From contig JBPCPI010000148.1 in the NCBI GenBank assembly GCA_050999295.1, positions 1 through 24,076 on the forward strand: DNA of 24,076 nt, written 5' to 3'. The notes under the pieces are model-generated. The model was given only the letters and a program-made list of their open reading frames with translations. It made no database searches and had not been told where the DNA came from. Source of the DNA: JACCQS01 sp050999295. GTDB lineage: Bacteria > Actinomycetota > Actinomycetes > Mycobacteriales > Geodermatophilaceae. Below are positions 1 to 6,710 of this stretch, in pieces (position 1 is the first letter of the stretch; each line of letters opens with the position of its first letter). The position numbers and the translations under genes are program-made.

Positions 1-2
1 CG

Positions 3-403
3 ATGATCTGGCTGACCTGGCGCCAGTTCCGCGCTCAGGCCGTCACGGTGTACGCCGCAGTCGCCGCCTTCGCAGTCATCCGTGCGATCACCGGTCCGCG
101 GCTGCTCGAGCTCTCCCGGGCCAAGCCGAGCACCGTGTTCGACCAGCTCACCACAACCGACCGGTATCTCTACAACGACGGCCTGGTCATGCTTGGAGTC
201 GCACCTGCAGTCGTCGGCGCCTTTTGGGGCGCGCCGATGGTCGCCGGTGAGCTGGAGGCCGGCACGCACCGCCTCGCGTGGTGGTGTATCAGCCCGCCGA
301 CCGCTTCTGGGCCCTTCAGTGGTCCGAAACTGCGCTGTTCTTCGGGCTTGCCGGCCTGCTGGCCTGGTTCTGCTTCTGGTGGACCCGCCGCCGGTTGACC
401 TGA
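3..403 (+). pseudogene. ABC transporter permease relic with internal deletion
   Basis: The first ~95 codons (from ATG at 3) read like the N-terminus of the actinobacterial multi-span permease family that starts MIWLTWRQFRAQ: one hydrophobic segment, then a long loop, a second hydrophobic stretch and AGELEAGTHRLAW near 276. The reading then jumps frame. From 281 to the TGA at 401-403 a different frame encodes VVYQPADRFWALQWSETA and a final hydrophobic segment ending WWTRRRLT, which is how this family normally ends. Intact members are over 300 residues (from memory), so most of the central membrane part is missing. The N-terminal frame alone would give 131 residues with a nonsense tail. The ATPase partner normally lies upstream, outside the window. 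Seen: two same-family segments in different frames. Inferred: internal deletion and loss of function. Confidence 0.8.
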
Positions 404-482
404 TCGACAGCTGCCGGTGGCGAGGCGCTGGCGGCCGCGTTCGGCTGCCGTCACTCCGCAACGGCGGACGGAGGGGTCGCGA

Positions 483-2639
483 CTACGGCGCCCGCACGAT
501 CAGCTTGACCGCGCCGTTGGTGTAGCTGACCTCGTAGTGGCGGCCGTTGGGCAGCGTCTGTCCGGTGACCCGGGTGAACGCTCCGTCCCAGCGCACCGAC
601 GAGACGATGGTGTACGTCGTACCGACGGCTGGTGTGAATCCGGCCGCGGTCGTTATTGCGAGCGTTCCCGTGTATGAGGAGGCGCCGTTGACGAGCAGCC
701 GGTTGGCGGGGCCGGAGGCCTGGATGCCAATGGCCAGCGAACTGCCGGCTACGGGCAGGTAGCCGCCGCTGATGATGAGTTCACCGACGGGCCGCACTGT
801 TCCGGCGCCGCCGAAGCTGTAGATGCGACCGTCCCCGGCCAGGGTGCCGCCGTCGAACGAGATCGATTCCGGGCCGTTGGTGCTCACCAGGGCACCGTCG
901 CCGAGAAGGTTGGTGGTCCCCGCGGTCTGCCGGTAGCTGGGTGCCTCCATCTGGTGCATGCTCACGGTAAGGGTGCCGGAGTTGACCAGGGGAACCTCGA
1001 AATCGAGGCCTTTGCCCAGCGTGAGCGTGCCGGTGTTCGACGCCAGCCTGGCCAGGGGATTCCCGTCGCTGGGGTTGACGAGCTTGCCCACGAGGCCGAT
1101 GACCACGATCCCGGCGTTCGTGGTGATGTTCGCCGGGATCTGGATCGTCCCTCCGGTCGCGATCAGCGTGCCGCCGGTCAGCCGCCCTGTGACCAGGTTG
1201 GCGAACGTCTTGATGTTGACCCGCCCCCTGGTCTGTTCGATGGTCCCCTGGTTGTTCACCACCGGGTCGATCTGGTATTTCGAGGTGGTCGACGCCTGGT
1301 TCAGGGTGAAGGTCGCGCCGTTGTCGTTGACGAAGGACGTTCCGGCGCTTCCGTCGCTCGTCATGGAGCCCGAGCCGCTGGTCTGAACTCTGAAGACGGC
1401 GGCGTTCTCCAGCACCGCACCCGACCTCAGGTTGAAGGTCGTGTCCTTGCCGATGTGGGTCAGGGTGCCGCGGTTGATCAGTCGGGAGCCGTTGCTGGCG
1501 GTGAAGGTTTCGAGCGTCGCGGTACCGCCCGGGGGGATGGTGAGGGTGCCACCGGCGTCGAGGGTCGCCGTCCCGCCACCTGTCAGGGACCGAATGCTCG
1601 GCGTGCCCGTGATGCTGCCGCTGCGCATCTCGAGAGCCGCGAGGCTGCTGCCTGGAGCGCCATTGAGGATGCCGCCCGCCAGCACGAGCAGACCGGCGCC
1701 GCGCATGGTGTCCGCTCCCACTCGAAGCGTGCCGTCCGGTCCGATGAGCAGCTGGCTGCCGCTGCCGACGGTGTACGTGCCGTCCGTGGTGGAGACGGGG
1801 TGCACCATCAGGGTGCCGGCCGACACCGAGACGTTGCCGTGGTTCTCCAACTGGACCCCGAGGTCATAGGCGTCGGCCGCCGGCTGATTGATCACGATCT
1901 CGGCCGCCACGTCGTTCACGAGCCTGGAACCAGGGGAGCCGTCGGAGGCTATGCGGTGACCGCAGCTGCTGGACGCGTTGATCCGCCCCGAGTTCTGCAG
2001 GACCGCACCGCCGTACAGGTAGATGTAGTCGTAGCACTCGGTGTGGCTCAGCACGCCCTGCACGATCAGGCGGCGGCCGTTGCTGAGGACCAGGCCGTTC
2101 GTCGACACGTTCGTGCCGGGCGCCAGCGTCGTCGTACCCGCCCCGTCGAGGATGGCGCCGTTCGTCAGAGACGGCGTGCCAGTCAGCAGGAGGTCGGCGC
2201 TGCCGCCCACCGTGCCTCCGGATCGGATCTGCAGGTTGTTGATGGTTGAGTCGAAAGCGTTGCCGGGGGTCCCGACGACCAGGAAGCCGCCGTCGATGGT
2301 CAGGCTCGGGCGGGCGGTGCCGACTGCGGCGAAGTTGAGCCCGGCGACCTTTCGACTGAGGGAGGCGTACGTGACGTCGAAACGGGTGGGGGAGCTGGCC
2401 AGGCAGACGAAGTCGGTAGTCAGCGGCACCCGTCCCGCCGTCTGGCCGTTGGCGTTGGTCGACCAGTTCGTGGTCGTGGTCCAGTTGGTGCTTGTTGCCC
2501 CAGTCCAGTACAGCGTGCATGCGGCGGCAGCCGCCGATTCGACTGCCGGGGTCAACAGGCCGAACGCCATGGCGGCGACGGCGCCGAGCGGAACGAGTCG
2601 TCGGAGGGACCGGGAGGTCCTGGAGTGGTGAGCTGACAT
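483..2639 (-). CDS. secreted beta-solenoid-like repeat protein
   Basis: Encodes 718 residues with a clear Sec signal: RRLVPLGAVAAMAFGLL after a basic N-terminus, followed by an Ala-rich cleavage region near residue 40. The mature part opens with a Trp/Asn-rich module (CTLYWTGATSTNW) seen at the start of many actinobacterial and autotransporter-like surface proteins. It continues as several hundred residues of Gly/Thr/Ser/Asn-rich short beta-strand repeats with recurring L-x-N-x-G-x-L and GGTL patterns, as in right-handed beta-helices. The C-terminus (YTIVSSVRWDGAF, YEVSYTNGAVKLIV) is a typical closing strand module. There is no sortase motif or membrane anchor, so it is probably released or loosely wall-bound. 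The ATG at 2639 is preceded by AGAGGA seven bases upstream. An enzymatic or adhesive role cannot be decided; adhesion or matrix is a guess. Confidence 0.8.
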   Translation of the reverse strand: MSAHHSRTSRSLRRLVPLGAVAAMAFGLLTPAVESAAAAACTLYWTGATSTNWTTTTNWSTNANGQTAGRVPLTTDFVCLASSPTRFDVTYASLSRKVAGLNFAAVGTARPSLTIDGGFLVVGTPGNAFDSTINNLQIRSGGTVGGSADLLLTGTPSLTNGAILDGAGTTTLAPGTNVSTNGLVLSNGRRLIVQGVLSHTECYDYIYLYGGAVLQNSGRINASSSCGHRIASDGSPGSRLVNDVAAEIVINQPAADAYDLGVQLENHGNVSVSAGTLMVHPVSTTDGTYTVGSGSQLLIGPDGTLRVGADTMRGAGLLVLAGGILNGAPGSSLAALEMRSGSITGTPSIRSLTGGGTATLDAGGTLTIPPGGTATLETFTASNGSRLINRGTLTHIGKDTTFNLRSGAVLENAAVFRVQTSGSGSMTSDGSAGTSFVNDNGATFTLNQASTTSKYQIDPVVNNQGTIEQTRGRVNIKTFANLVTGRLTGGTLIATGGTIQIPANITTNAGIVVIGLVGKLVNPSDGNPLARLASNTGTLTLGKGLDFEVPLVNSGTLTVSMHQMEAPSYRQTAGTTNLLGDGALVSTNGPESISFDGGTLAGDGRIYSFGGAGTVRPVGELIISGGYLPVAGSSLAIGIQASGPANRLLVNGASSYTGTLAITTAAGFTPAVGTTYTIVSSVRWDGAFTRVTGQTLPNGRHYEVSYTNGAVKLIVRAP

Positions 2640-2718
2640 GGCTGTCCTCTGCTAAGTCGCATGGCAAGCGTCCCGAATTCGCGCACATCAACGACACGCC
2701 GTCTCTTTACTCTTGGTA

Positions 2719-2747
2719 ACTATACTCTTACGCCGAGTAATCAGCAC
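2719..2747 (-). promoter_or_regulatory. possible promoter of the secreted repeat protein
   Basis: The 2700-2750 stretch is the most AT-rich in this part of the window. On the minus strand TATAGT (2724-2719) could be a -10 box, about 85 bases before the ATG at 2639; no good -35 box is visible. Two copies of TACTCTT (2708-2714 and 2723-2729, plus strand) sit 15 bases apart around it. Confidence 0.3.
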
Positions 2748-2751
2748 TCGG
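2733..2751. promoter_or_regulatory. inverted repeat, possible operator
   Basis: CCGAGT (2733-2738) and ACTCGG (2746-2751) form a perfect 6-bp inverted repeat with a 7-base centre (AATCAGC), just upstream of the putative -10 box of the secreted protein gene. The position and 13-base arm spacing suit a dimeric regulator; without a T-run it is a poor terminator. The regulator is unknown. Confidence 0.35.
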
Positions 2752-2760
2752 TTCATCCCC

Positions 2761-2824
2761 GGGAGCGCGTTGCCGCCCTGCCGCTGTCCCCGCTCCGCCC
2801 CATGAGGACGTGACCGGCGCTCCC
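2761..2824. repeat. 8-bp inverted repeat
   Basis: GGGAGCGC (2761-2768) and GCGCTCCC (2817-2824) are perfect reverse complements separated by 48 bases in the gap between the secreted protein gene and the end of the ATP-grasp gene. It could be part of a terminator or of a regulatory fold; nothing else is recognised in this gap. Confidence 0.35.
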
Positions 2825-2847
2825 ACCGACGTCGCGGTGAGCGACGG

Positions 2848-2869
2848 GGAGGCGGCCGGTCAGGCCTCC
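2848..2869 (-). terminator. possible terminator of the ATP-grasp operon
   Basis: GGAGGC (2848-2853) pairs with GCCTCC (2864-2869) over a 10-base loop at the stop codon of the ATP-grasp gene. It is GC-rich and lacks a T-run, so it is only a weak candidate. Confidence 0.25.
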
Positions 2870-3730
2870 AGCTCCCGGATCAGCGCGTCACTGATCGCGC
2901 CGTCGCAGACCCGGTCGTAGAAGCTGTAGCCCGGCATCGGATTGGCCTCCAGGCACCAGTAGGTGCCCTCTGCGTCGACTTTGAAGTCCCAGCCGACGAA
3001 CGACAGGCCTTGTGCGGCGGTCTTAACCACCAGCAGGTCCGCCGAGATCCTCCGGGATGTCGATGACTGCGCGCTCAGCCTTCCGGTCGGACCGGTAGTC
3101 GATGGCCGCGCTCGCGAAGCGGCAGGAGATGACCTGACGGCCCACAACGTGCACCCGTACGTCGGCCCCTTCGACCAGGCGTTGCACCAGTACAGGTCCC
3201 TCACTGTCGGCGAGACGATCGAGGGACCCGACGTCGATCTCACGGGTCGTCGCTCGGGTGCCGCACACCGGCTTGACGACGGCGCGGCCGGCGGCGACGA
3301 ACTCGTGCACGCGCCGCGTATCGCTGGACATCAGGCTCGGTGGGACGAGTAGCCCGTTGCCGCTCAACCAGGCGTAGTGCGCCGGCTTGTAGCTGTTGAG
3401 CTGATGGCTGTTCGGCCGATTGACGATGTGCACCTCCGTCTCGTCCATCCACGCGCCGAAACCGTCCATGAGGCCGCGCCAGCGGGCGGCTTCGGCGGGC
3501 GTGCGCCCCAGGTAGATCGGCCGGATGTAGAGCCCGCTCAGCTCGCCCGGCAGGACCACCTCGGCCCCCGTCATGTAGTCCGTCGGTTGGGGCGGGGCCG
3601 ACAGGCACCAGTCGCCGTACGCAGCCGTGTCGAGTAGGTCGATCACTGCAAACGGGACGCCGCGCACGACGCACCGAGTCGCGAAATGCACCATCACCGG
3701 GTCCGCCTTGGTGCCGGCGATCCCGATCAC
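2860..3730 (-). pseudogene. ATP-grasp ligase, interrupted by a single-base frameshift
   Basis: A RimK/graspetide-synthetase-type ATP-grasp protein of ~289 residues if one base is removed. It starts at GTG 3730, which overlaps the TGA of the upstream gene by four bases, and opens VIGIAGTKADPVMVHFATR. A pre-ATP-grasp domain follows, then NRPNSHQLNSYKPAH and the nucleotide-binding strand AGRAVVKPVCGTRATT. The frame changes after IDIPEDL: an extra base near 3043 sends it to a stop at 3023. The other frame continues LLVVKTAAQGLSFVGWDFKV and CLEANPMPGYSFYDR, where the E-x-N of CLEAN is the expected Mg-binding pair, to the TGA at 2860-2862. Such enzymes ligate a carboxylate to an amine or hydroxyl through an acyl-phosphate. 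It is last in a four-gene operon. The frameshift may be real, a sequencing error or, less likely, programmed. Confidence 0.82.
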
Positions 3731-4563
3731 CGGACAGCTTCGGCGGGGGTCCGGGCCGACATCTGCGCGGATACCCAGGCCGCAATCGCTGCCGCGACCT
3801 CCCCGACGCCTCCGCCACAGTTGAAATCTGAGATCCAGCAGTCGATCCGGGCCAGGGTCGCGGCTGCTTCGGTGTCGTCGATCAACCACCAGACGATGGC
3901 CAGGTCGAGCTCGAAGAAGGAGGCGATGCGCACGCTGGCGTCGGTGGTGGCGGGCGGGCTCGTGGTCGCGGTGCTCGTCCGGGTTCCGATGACGGACACC
4001 TTCACAAGACGAGCGTGCGGTACGGCGGCGCGGCTCCGGAACGGTCCGACAGGATCCGTTCCGCAGCCATAAGAGCTACCCCCCGTGGAGTAGTCGTACA
4101 ACTCGTGGCGGTTCGTGCCGTCGAGGTCGTCCGGCAGGGTGGCGGTGAAGCCTTCCGGTCGGACACCGTCGGCCAGGCCCGGGATCTGTCGCGCCCTTCG
4201 TACGGCGATGGCCGAACTCGGTGGGAAGCGCCCGCAGGCGCTGACCGACGAAGGCCGGTTGAGCACCGGAGATCGGGTGAGCAGCGCTATCGATCGTGCC
4301 GCCGCGTGGTTCTCTGCGGCCAGAAACTGCTCGTCCGGTGAGCCGACCCCGGCCGAGTCCGCTGGGGAGAGCCACAGCAACGGGCGATCGGGGTCGAGAC
4401 AGTGCTGATCGCCTACCGACTGCGCGATGGTGACATCGGCGACCAGCTCGCGATGCGTCGCCATCAGCAGCTCGAATTCCGAGGCCTGAAAGGCCAACGC
4501 CAAGGCACGGGCGAATCCGGCCTGGCGGGCCTCGTGGTTGAGCAACGCCACGACCTCGGTCAT
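3727..4563 (-). CDS. hypothetical protein, possible ATP-grasp companion
   Basis: A 278-residue protein I do not recognise. It is soluble, without signal peptide or membrane segments. Visible landmarks are LLTRSPVLNRPSS near residue 100, a glycine/cysteine patch YDYSTGGSSYGCGTDPVGPF near 160-175, and a C-terminal half ending in a strand/helix pattern with IVWWLIDD and a Gly-rich turn FNCGGGVGEV. The NRPSS stretch resembles NRPNS in the ATP-grasp protein encoded just downstream, so a diverged pre-ATP-grasp-like fold is possible, but this is inference from one short similarity. It begins seven bases after the repeat-protein stop, without a clear Shine-Dalgarno, and its TGA overlaps the ATP-grasp GTG by four bases, which points to translational coupling and a shared complex or pathway. 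Confidence 0.7.
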   Translation of the reverse strand: MTEVVALLNHEARQAGFARALALAFQASEFELLMATHRELVADVTIAQSVGDQHCLDPDRPLLWLSPADSAGVGSPDEQFLAAENHAAARSIALLTRSPVLNRPSSVSACGRFPPSSAIAVRRARQIPGLADGVRPEGFTATLPDDLDGTNRHELYDYSTGGSSYGCGTDPVGPFRSRAAVPHARLVKVSVIGTRTSTATTSPPATTDASVRIASFFELDLAIVWWLIDDTEAAATLARIDCWISDFNCGGGVGEVAAAIAAWVSAQMSARTPAEAVR

Positions 4564-4570
4564 GGCAGGG

Positions 4571-5209
4571 TCACATCAGCGGCGGGCTCGGCCGTGCTTG
4601 CCCTGCGAGCTGGGCCGGTTGGCCGGCATCCTGGTCGGCAAAGGGCTTCTCGATCTCGAACTCCTTCTCACCTTGCTCCTTGTCGCCGACCTCCTTCTCA
4701 CCCCGTTCCTTCACGCCGACCTCCTTGGCGTCCTTCTCGCCGTCCTTCTCTCCGACGTCCTTGATCTCTTTCTCGCCCTCCTTCTCCTTCTCGTCCTTCT
4801 CGCCGTCTTTCTCGCCGACGTCCTTGATCTCCTTGTCGCCGTCTTTCTCGTCCTTGAATTCCTTCTCCCCCTCGTCCTTGACGTCCTTGACCTCCTTCTC
4901 GTCCTTGTCGCCCACCTCTTTTCCGTCCTTCACGTCGTCTTTCTCGTCGTCTTTCTCGCCGTCTTTCTCGCCGTCCTTGTCATCCTTCTCGTCCTTGTGC
5001 TGTTCCTTGAACTCCTTGACCTCCTTGGGATCCTCTTCTGGCTTCAGCAGCTCGGGCTCGGGTTTGTCCGACCGATCGGACGCGCTGAACTTCGCCGCAC
5101 CGACGTCGGCCTTGTCGCGCAGAGACTCATCCGGGGCGTCCTCGAGGCGGGCCTGCAGCCGCCCGATCACGTCGAGCCTGTCCTCCGGTGGGATGTACGG
5201 GTCAGACAT
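4571..5209 (-). CDS. Lys/Asp/Glu-rich repeat protein, candidate modification substrate
   Basis: Encodes 212 residues. Residues 1-61 form a more ordinary leader (MSDPYIPPEDRLDVIGRLQA, then a Ser/Asp/Pro stretch). Residues 62-188 use only K, E, D, G, V, F, I, Q, H, A and R, with no Ser, Thr, Cys, Tyr, Trp, Pro, Leu, Met or Asn. They are built from units such as GEKDGEKD and KEIKDVGEKDGEKD, the latter occurring twice. Residues 189-212 are a Pro/Gln/Ala tail. The composition predicts a disordered or single-helix polyampholyte. GAGAGG lies five bases before the ATG. The gene sits between an oxygenase gene and an ATP-grasp gene with short gaps, so a substrate of side-chain ligation (Lys to Asp/Glu) or Lys/Asp hydroxylation is my inference. 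It could also be a plain disordered or desiccation-type protein. The opposite strand is open too but is taken as an artefact of the bias. Confidence 0.75.
   Translation of the reverse strand: MSDPYIPPEDRLDVIGRLQARLEDAPDESLRDKADVGAAKFSASDRSDKPEPELLKPEEDPKEVKEFKEQHKDEKDDKDGEKDGEKDDEKDDVKDGKEVGDKDEKEVKDVKDEGEKEFKDEKDGDKEIKDVGEKDGEKDEKEKEGEKEIKDVGEKDGEKDAKEVGVKERGEKEVGDKEQGEKEFEIEKPFADQDAGQPAQLAGQARPSPPLM
4730..4840 (-). repeat. direct repeat pair inside the Lys/Asp/Glu gene
   Basis: Two 48-base copies (4730-4777 and 4793-4840) differ at four positions and lie 63 bases apart in register with the codons. Shorter copies of the same motif continue to about 5010, so the gene appears to have grown by tandem duplication. 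Confidence 0.75.
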
Positions 5210-5236
5210 TGCAACCTCTCAGGGAATGGTGGGGGA

Positions 5237-5953
5237 CTACCAGTACAGAACGAGTTCGTCGTCTACTACGAGGCCGTGACCTTGCAGGGTGATCCGGATG
5301 TCGTCTGGCGCAACCGTGGGCGTGGGACCGATCTGGTGCAACACATGCCCGCTGTGTACCAGCGCCGTACCCACGTGGTATTCGATCGCCCGCGGGCCGA
5401 CGGTCCGGGCAACGTCCAGGCGCGGTACGTCATCGGGAAAGGCGAACCCCGGCCACACGAGCAGTGAGGATCCACCAGCAGGCAACCGGATCGGCAGAGT
5501 GAACGACATCGTGCCGGTGGCATGTGTGTATTCCGGACGGGTCAGCAGCCGTTGATACTGCAGATCGAAATGAATGGAGGAGCTGGCAGTGCGAGGGATA
5601 CCTGAACTGGTCCAGACGTGAAATCCAGGCAACGCCAGATCATCGGCATACCGCACCGACATTCCAAGCGCCTCCTCCAAACCGGCTGACAATGTCGTCA
5701 GCACGCTGCCGAACCGCTCCCGCAGCACCGTATTCGTCTGCACGGCGCATAAGTGGTACGACGCCTGCGGATCGACGGCTTGTGCCAGGTCCATGTAGGC
5801 GTTCACGCCCAGGGTGAAGAAGGCGCTATTGGGCGAGCGCGTCCGCCATGCGTCACGCAGGTCGAGAACGGTATCTGCGACCCGGTCGCACTCGTCGGCG
5901 CTGAGTAGCTCCAGGGCGCCCAAGGTGTCGATGTCCGCGACACGACGAAGCAT
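5237..5953 (-). CDS. Fe(II)/2-oxoglutarate-type oxygenase, putative
   Basis: A 238-residue soluble protein starting at ATG 5953, which has AAGGGGA seven bases upstream. That Shine-Dalgarno and the start of recognisable sequence (MLRRVADIDTLGALELLS) reject the much longer open frame reaching 6541, whose extra part is antisense to the next gene. The jelly-roll oxygenase signature appears to be present: HFD with H128 and D130 as proximal ligands, H203 or H206 in HSGHVLHQIGP as distal ligand, and R220 in RITLQGHG at a suitable distance for binding 2-oxoglutarate. The triple spacing H200-x2-H203-x2-H206 is unusual. Such enzymes hydroxylate or otherwise oxidise peptides and small molecules. As first gene of the operon with the Lys/Asp/Glu protein and the ATP-grasp ligase, it may act on the repeat protein. 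Family assignment is from motifs only. Confidence 0.7.
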   Translation of the reverse strand: MLRRVADIDTLGALELLSADECDRVADTVLDLRDAWRTRSPNSAFFTLGVNAYMDLAQAVDPQASYHLCAVQTNTVLRERFGSVLTTLSAGLEEALGMSVRYADDLALPGFHVWTSSGIPRTASSSIHFDLQYQRLLTRPEYTHATGTMSFTLPIRLPAGGSSLLVWPGFAFPDDVPRLDVARTVGPRAIEYHVGTALVHSGHVLHQIGPTPTVAPDDIRITLQGHGLVVDDELVLYW

Positions 5954-6075
5954 CTCTGTCCCCTTGCCGGCATCGACCCGGTGCAGCGTCCGACGGATCT
6001 TCGCAGAGTCCGATGGGCCGCGGAAGGGCCCTGAACGCCGGCTACGCGCGCATTGGACCGTGCTGATCATGACTC

Positions 6076-6088
6076 GACCTGCGAGGTC
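6076..6088. promoter_or_regulatory. small palindrome in a divergent promoter region
   Basis: GACCT (6076-6080) and AGGTC (6084-6088) are a perfect 5-bp inverted repeat with a 3-base centre, located between the divergent oxygenase operon (starting at 5953) and the DUF6176-like gene (starting at 6152). A regulator could control both sides; convincing -10/-35 boxes are not visible. Confidence 0.25.
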
Positions 6089-6151
6089 AGGTTCAGGGAA
6101 AGTCGAACACCCAGGTCTTGTGACGAACAGCGGTTCGGCCAGGATGCCCGC

Positions 6152-6547
6152 ATGACCGAAGTCGCGGGTCTCCCGCCTGGCATGACCGTGGAACTGTCTC
6201 GAGCGACGGTTCTGCCCGGCAAGTCGGATGAAGCCGACCGGTGGATGTCGATGTTGCGAGTGCGACATGCCGAGTGTGTGGCCACCCTCGATCGGGAGCG
6301 GATGGCCGTCGAGGCGGTCTTCCGGTCCCGAGCGGACGACGGTACGGAGTACCTCTGGTGGTTCAGCCTCCGTGGATGCGACGGGGCGACACTGGATAGC
6401 AGTCCATTCGCGATCGACGCCGACCACGAGGCGCAGGCCCGCCGTACGAAGGAGCCAGGTTGGCTCGAGGCCGAGCCGCAGGTGGTCTTTCTGCCGCCAC
6501 CGGTCAGGGCGGCCGTCGAGACTTGGGCAGTTCGCGAACATCCATGA
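6152..6547 (+). CDS. DUF6176-like small protein
   Basis: Encodes 131 residues from ATG 6152 (a second ATG at 6182, giving 121 residues, fits the family start MTVELSRATVLPGK better). The core MLRVRHAECVATLDRERMAVE, then EYLWWFSLRGCDGA and a closing ARRTKEPGWLEAEPQ, matches what I remember of the DUF6176 family of uncharacterised actinobacterial proteins with a small alpha-beta barrel-like fold. No catalytic role is established. It is soluble and transcribed divergently from the oxygenase operon. The plus-strand frame is open further upstream to 6053, but that part has no family similarity and overlaps the promoter region. The family name is recalled, not searched. Confidence 0.75.
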   Translation: MTEVAGLPPGMTVELSRATVLPGKSDEADRWMSMLRVRHAECVATLDRERMAVEAVFRSRADDGTEYLWWFSLRGCDGATLDSSPFAIDADHEAQARRTKEPGWLEAEPQVVFLPPPVRAAVETWAVREHP

Positions 6548-6633
6548 CCGCTACGTAGGCCCGGTCGCGTACCGTCCCTTGCGGTAACGGTGGACGCCGG
6601 CGTAGCGGGAAGAATCGGGTGAGGGATTCGGCG

Positions 6634-6653
6634 ATTCCCCGGATCAGGGGGAT
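6634..6653 (+). terminator. possible terminator after the DUF6176-like gene
   Basis: ATTCCCC (6634-6640) pairs with GGGGGAT (6647-6653) with one G-U pair over a 6-base loop; a short TTTT run follows about 10 bases later. It could also be a leader structure of the diguanylate cyclase gene. Confidence 0.3.
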
Positions 6654-6710
6654 ACTGGGGTCGATTTTCCGACTATTGGATGGGCGGCTCGCATGGTGGG
6701 AGCTGCTGGC

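Noticed and set aside
954..2249. 431-residue plus-strand protein opposite the secreted repeat protein
   Set aside because: Arg/Gly/Ala-rich shadow; the minus strand has a signal peptide, repeats and a ribosome binding site.
4670..5020. CRISPR-like or satellite array
   Set aside because: Repeats are irregular in length, in codon register and without spacers of constant size; they are coding repeats.
4538..5467. Leu/Val/Phe-rich membrane-like protein, or Ser/Phe-rich protein, on the plus strand
   Set aside because: Both are antisense images of the Lys/Asp/Glu codons (CTT, CTC, GTC strings). The minus strand has a Shine-Dalgarno and operon spacing; the plus strand has neither.
5954..6541. N-terminal extension of the oxygenase to 434 residues
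   Set aside because: The added part lies antisense to the DUF6176-like gene, has no family similarity, and a strong Shine-Dalgarno sits before ATG 5953.
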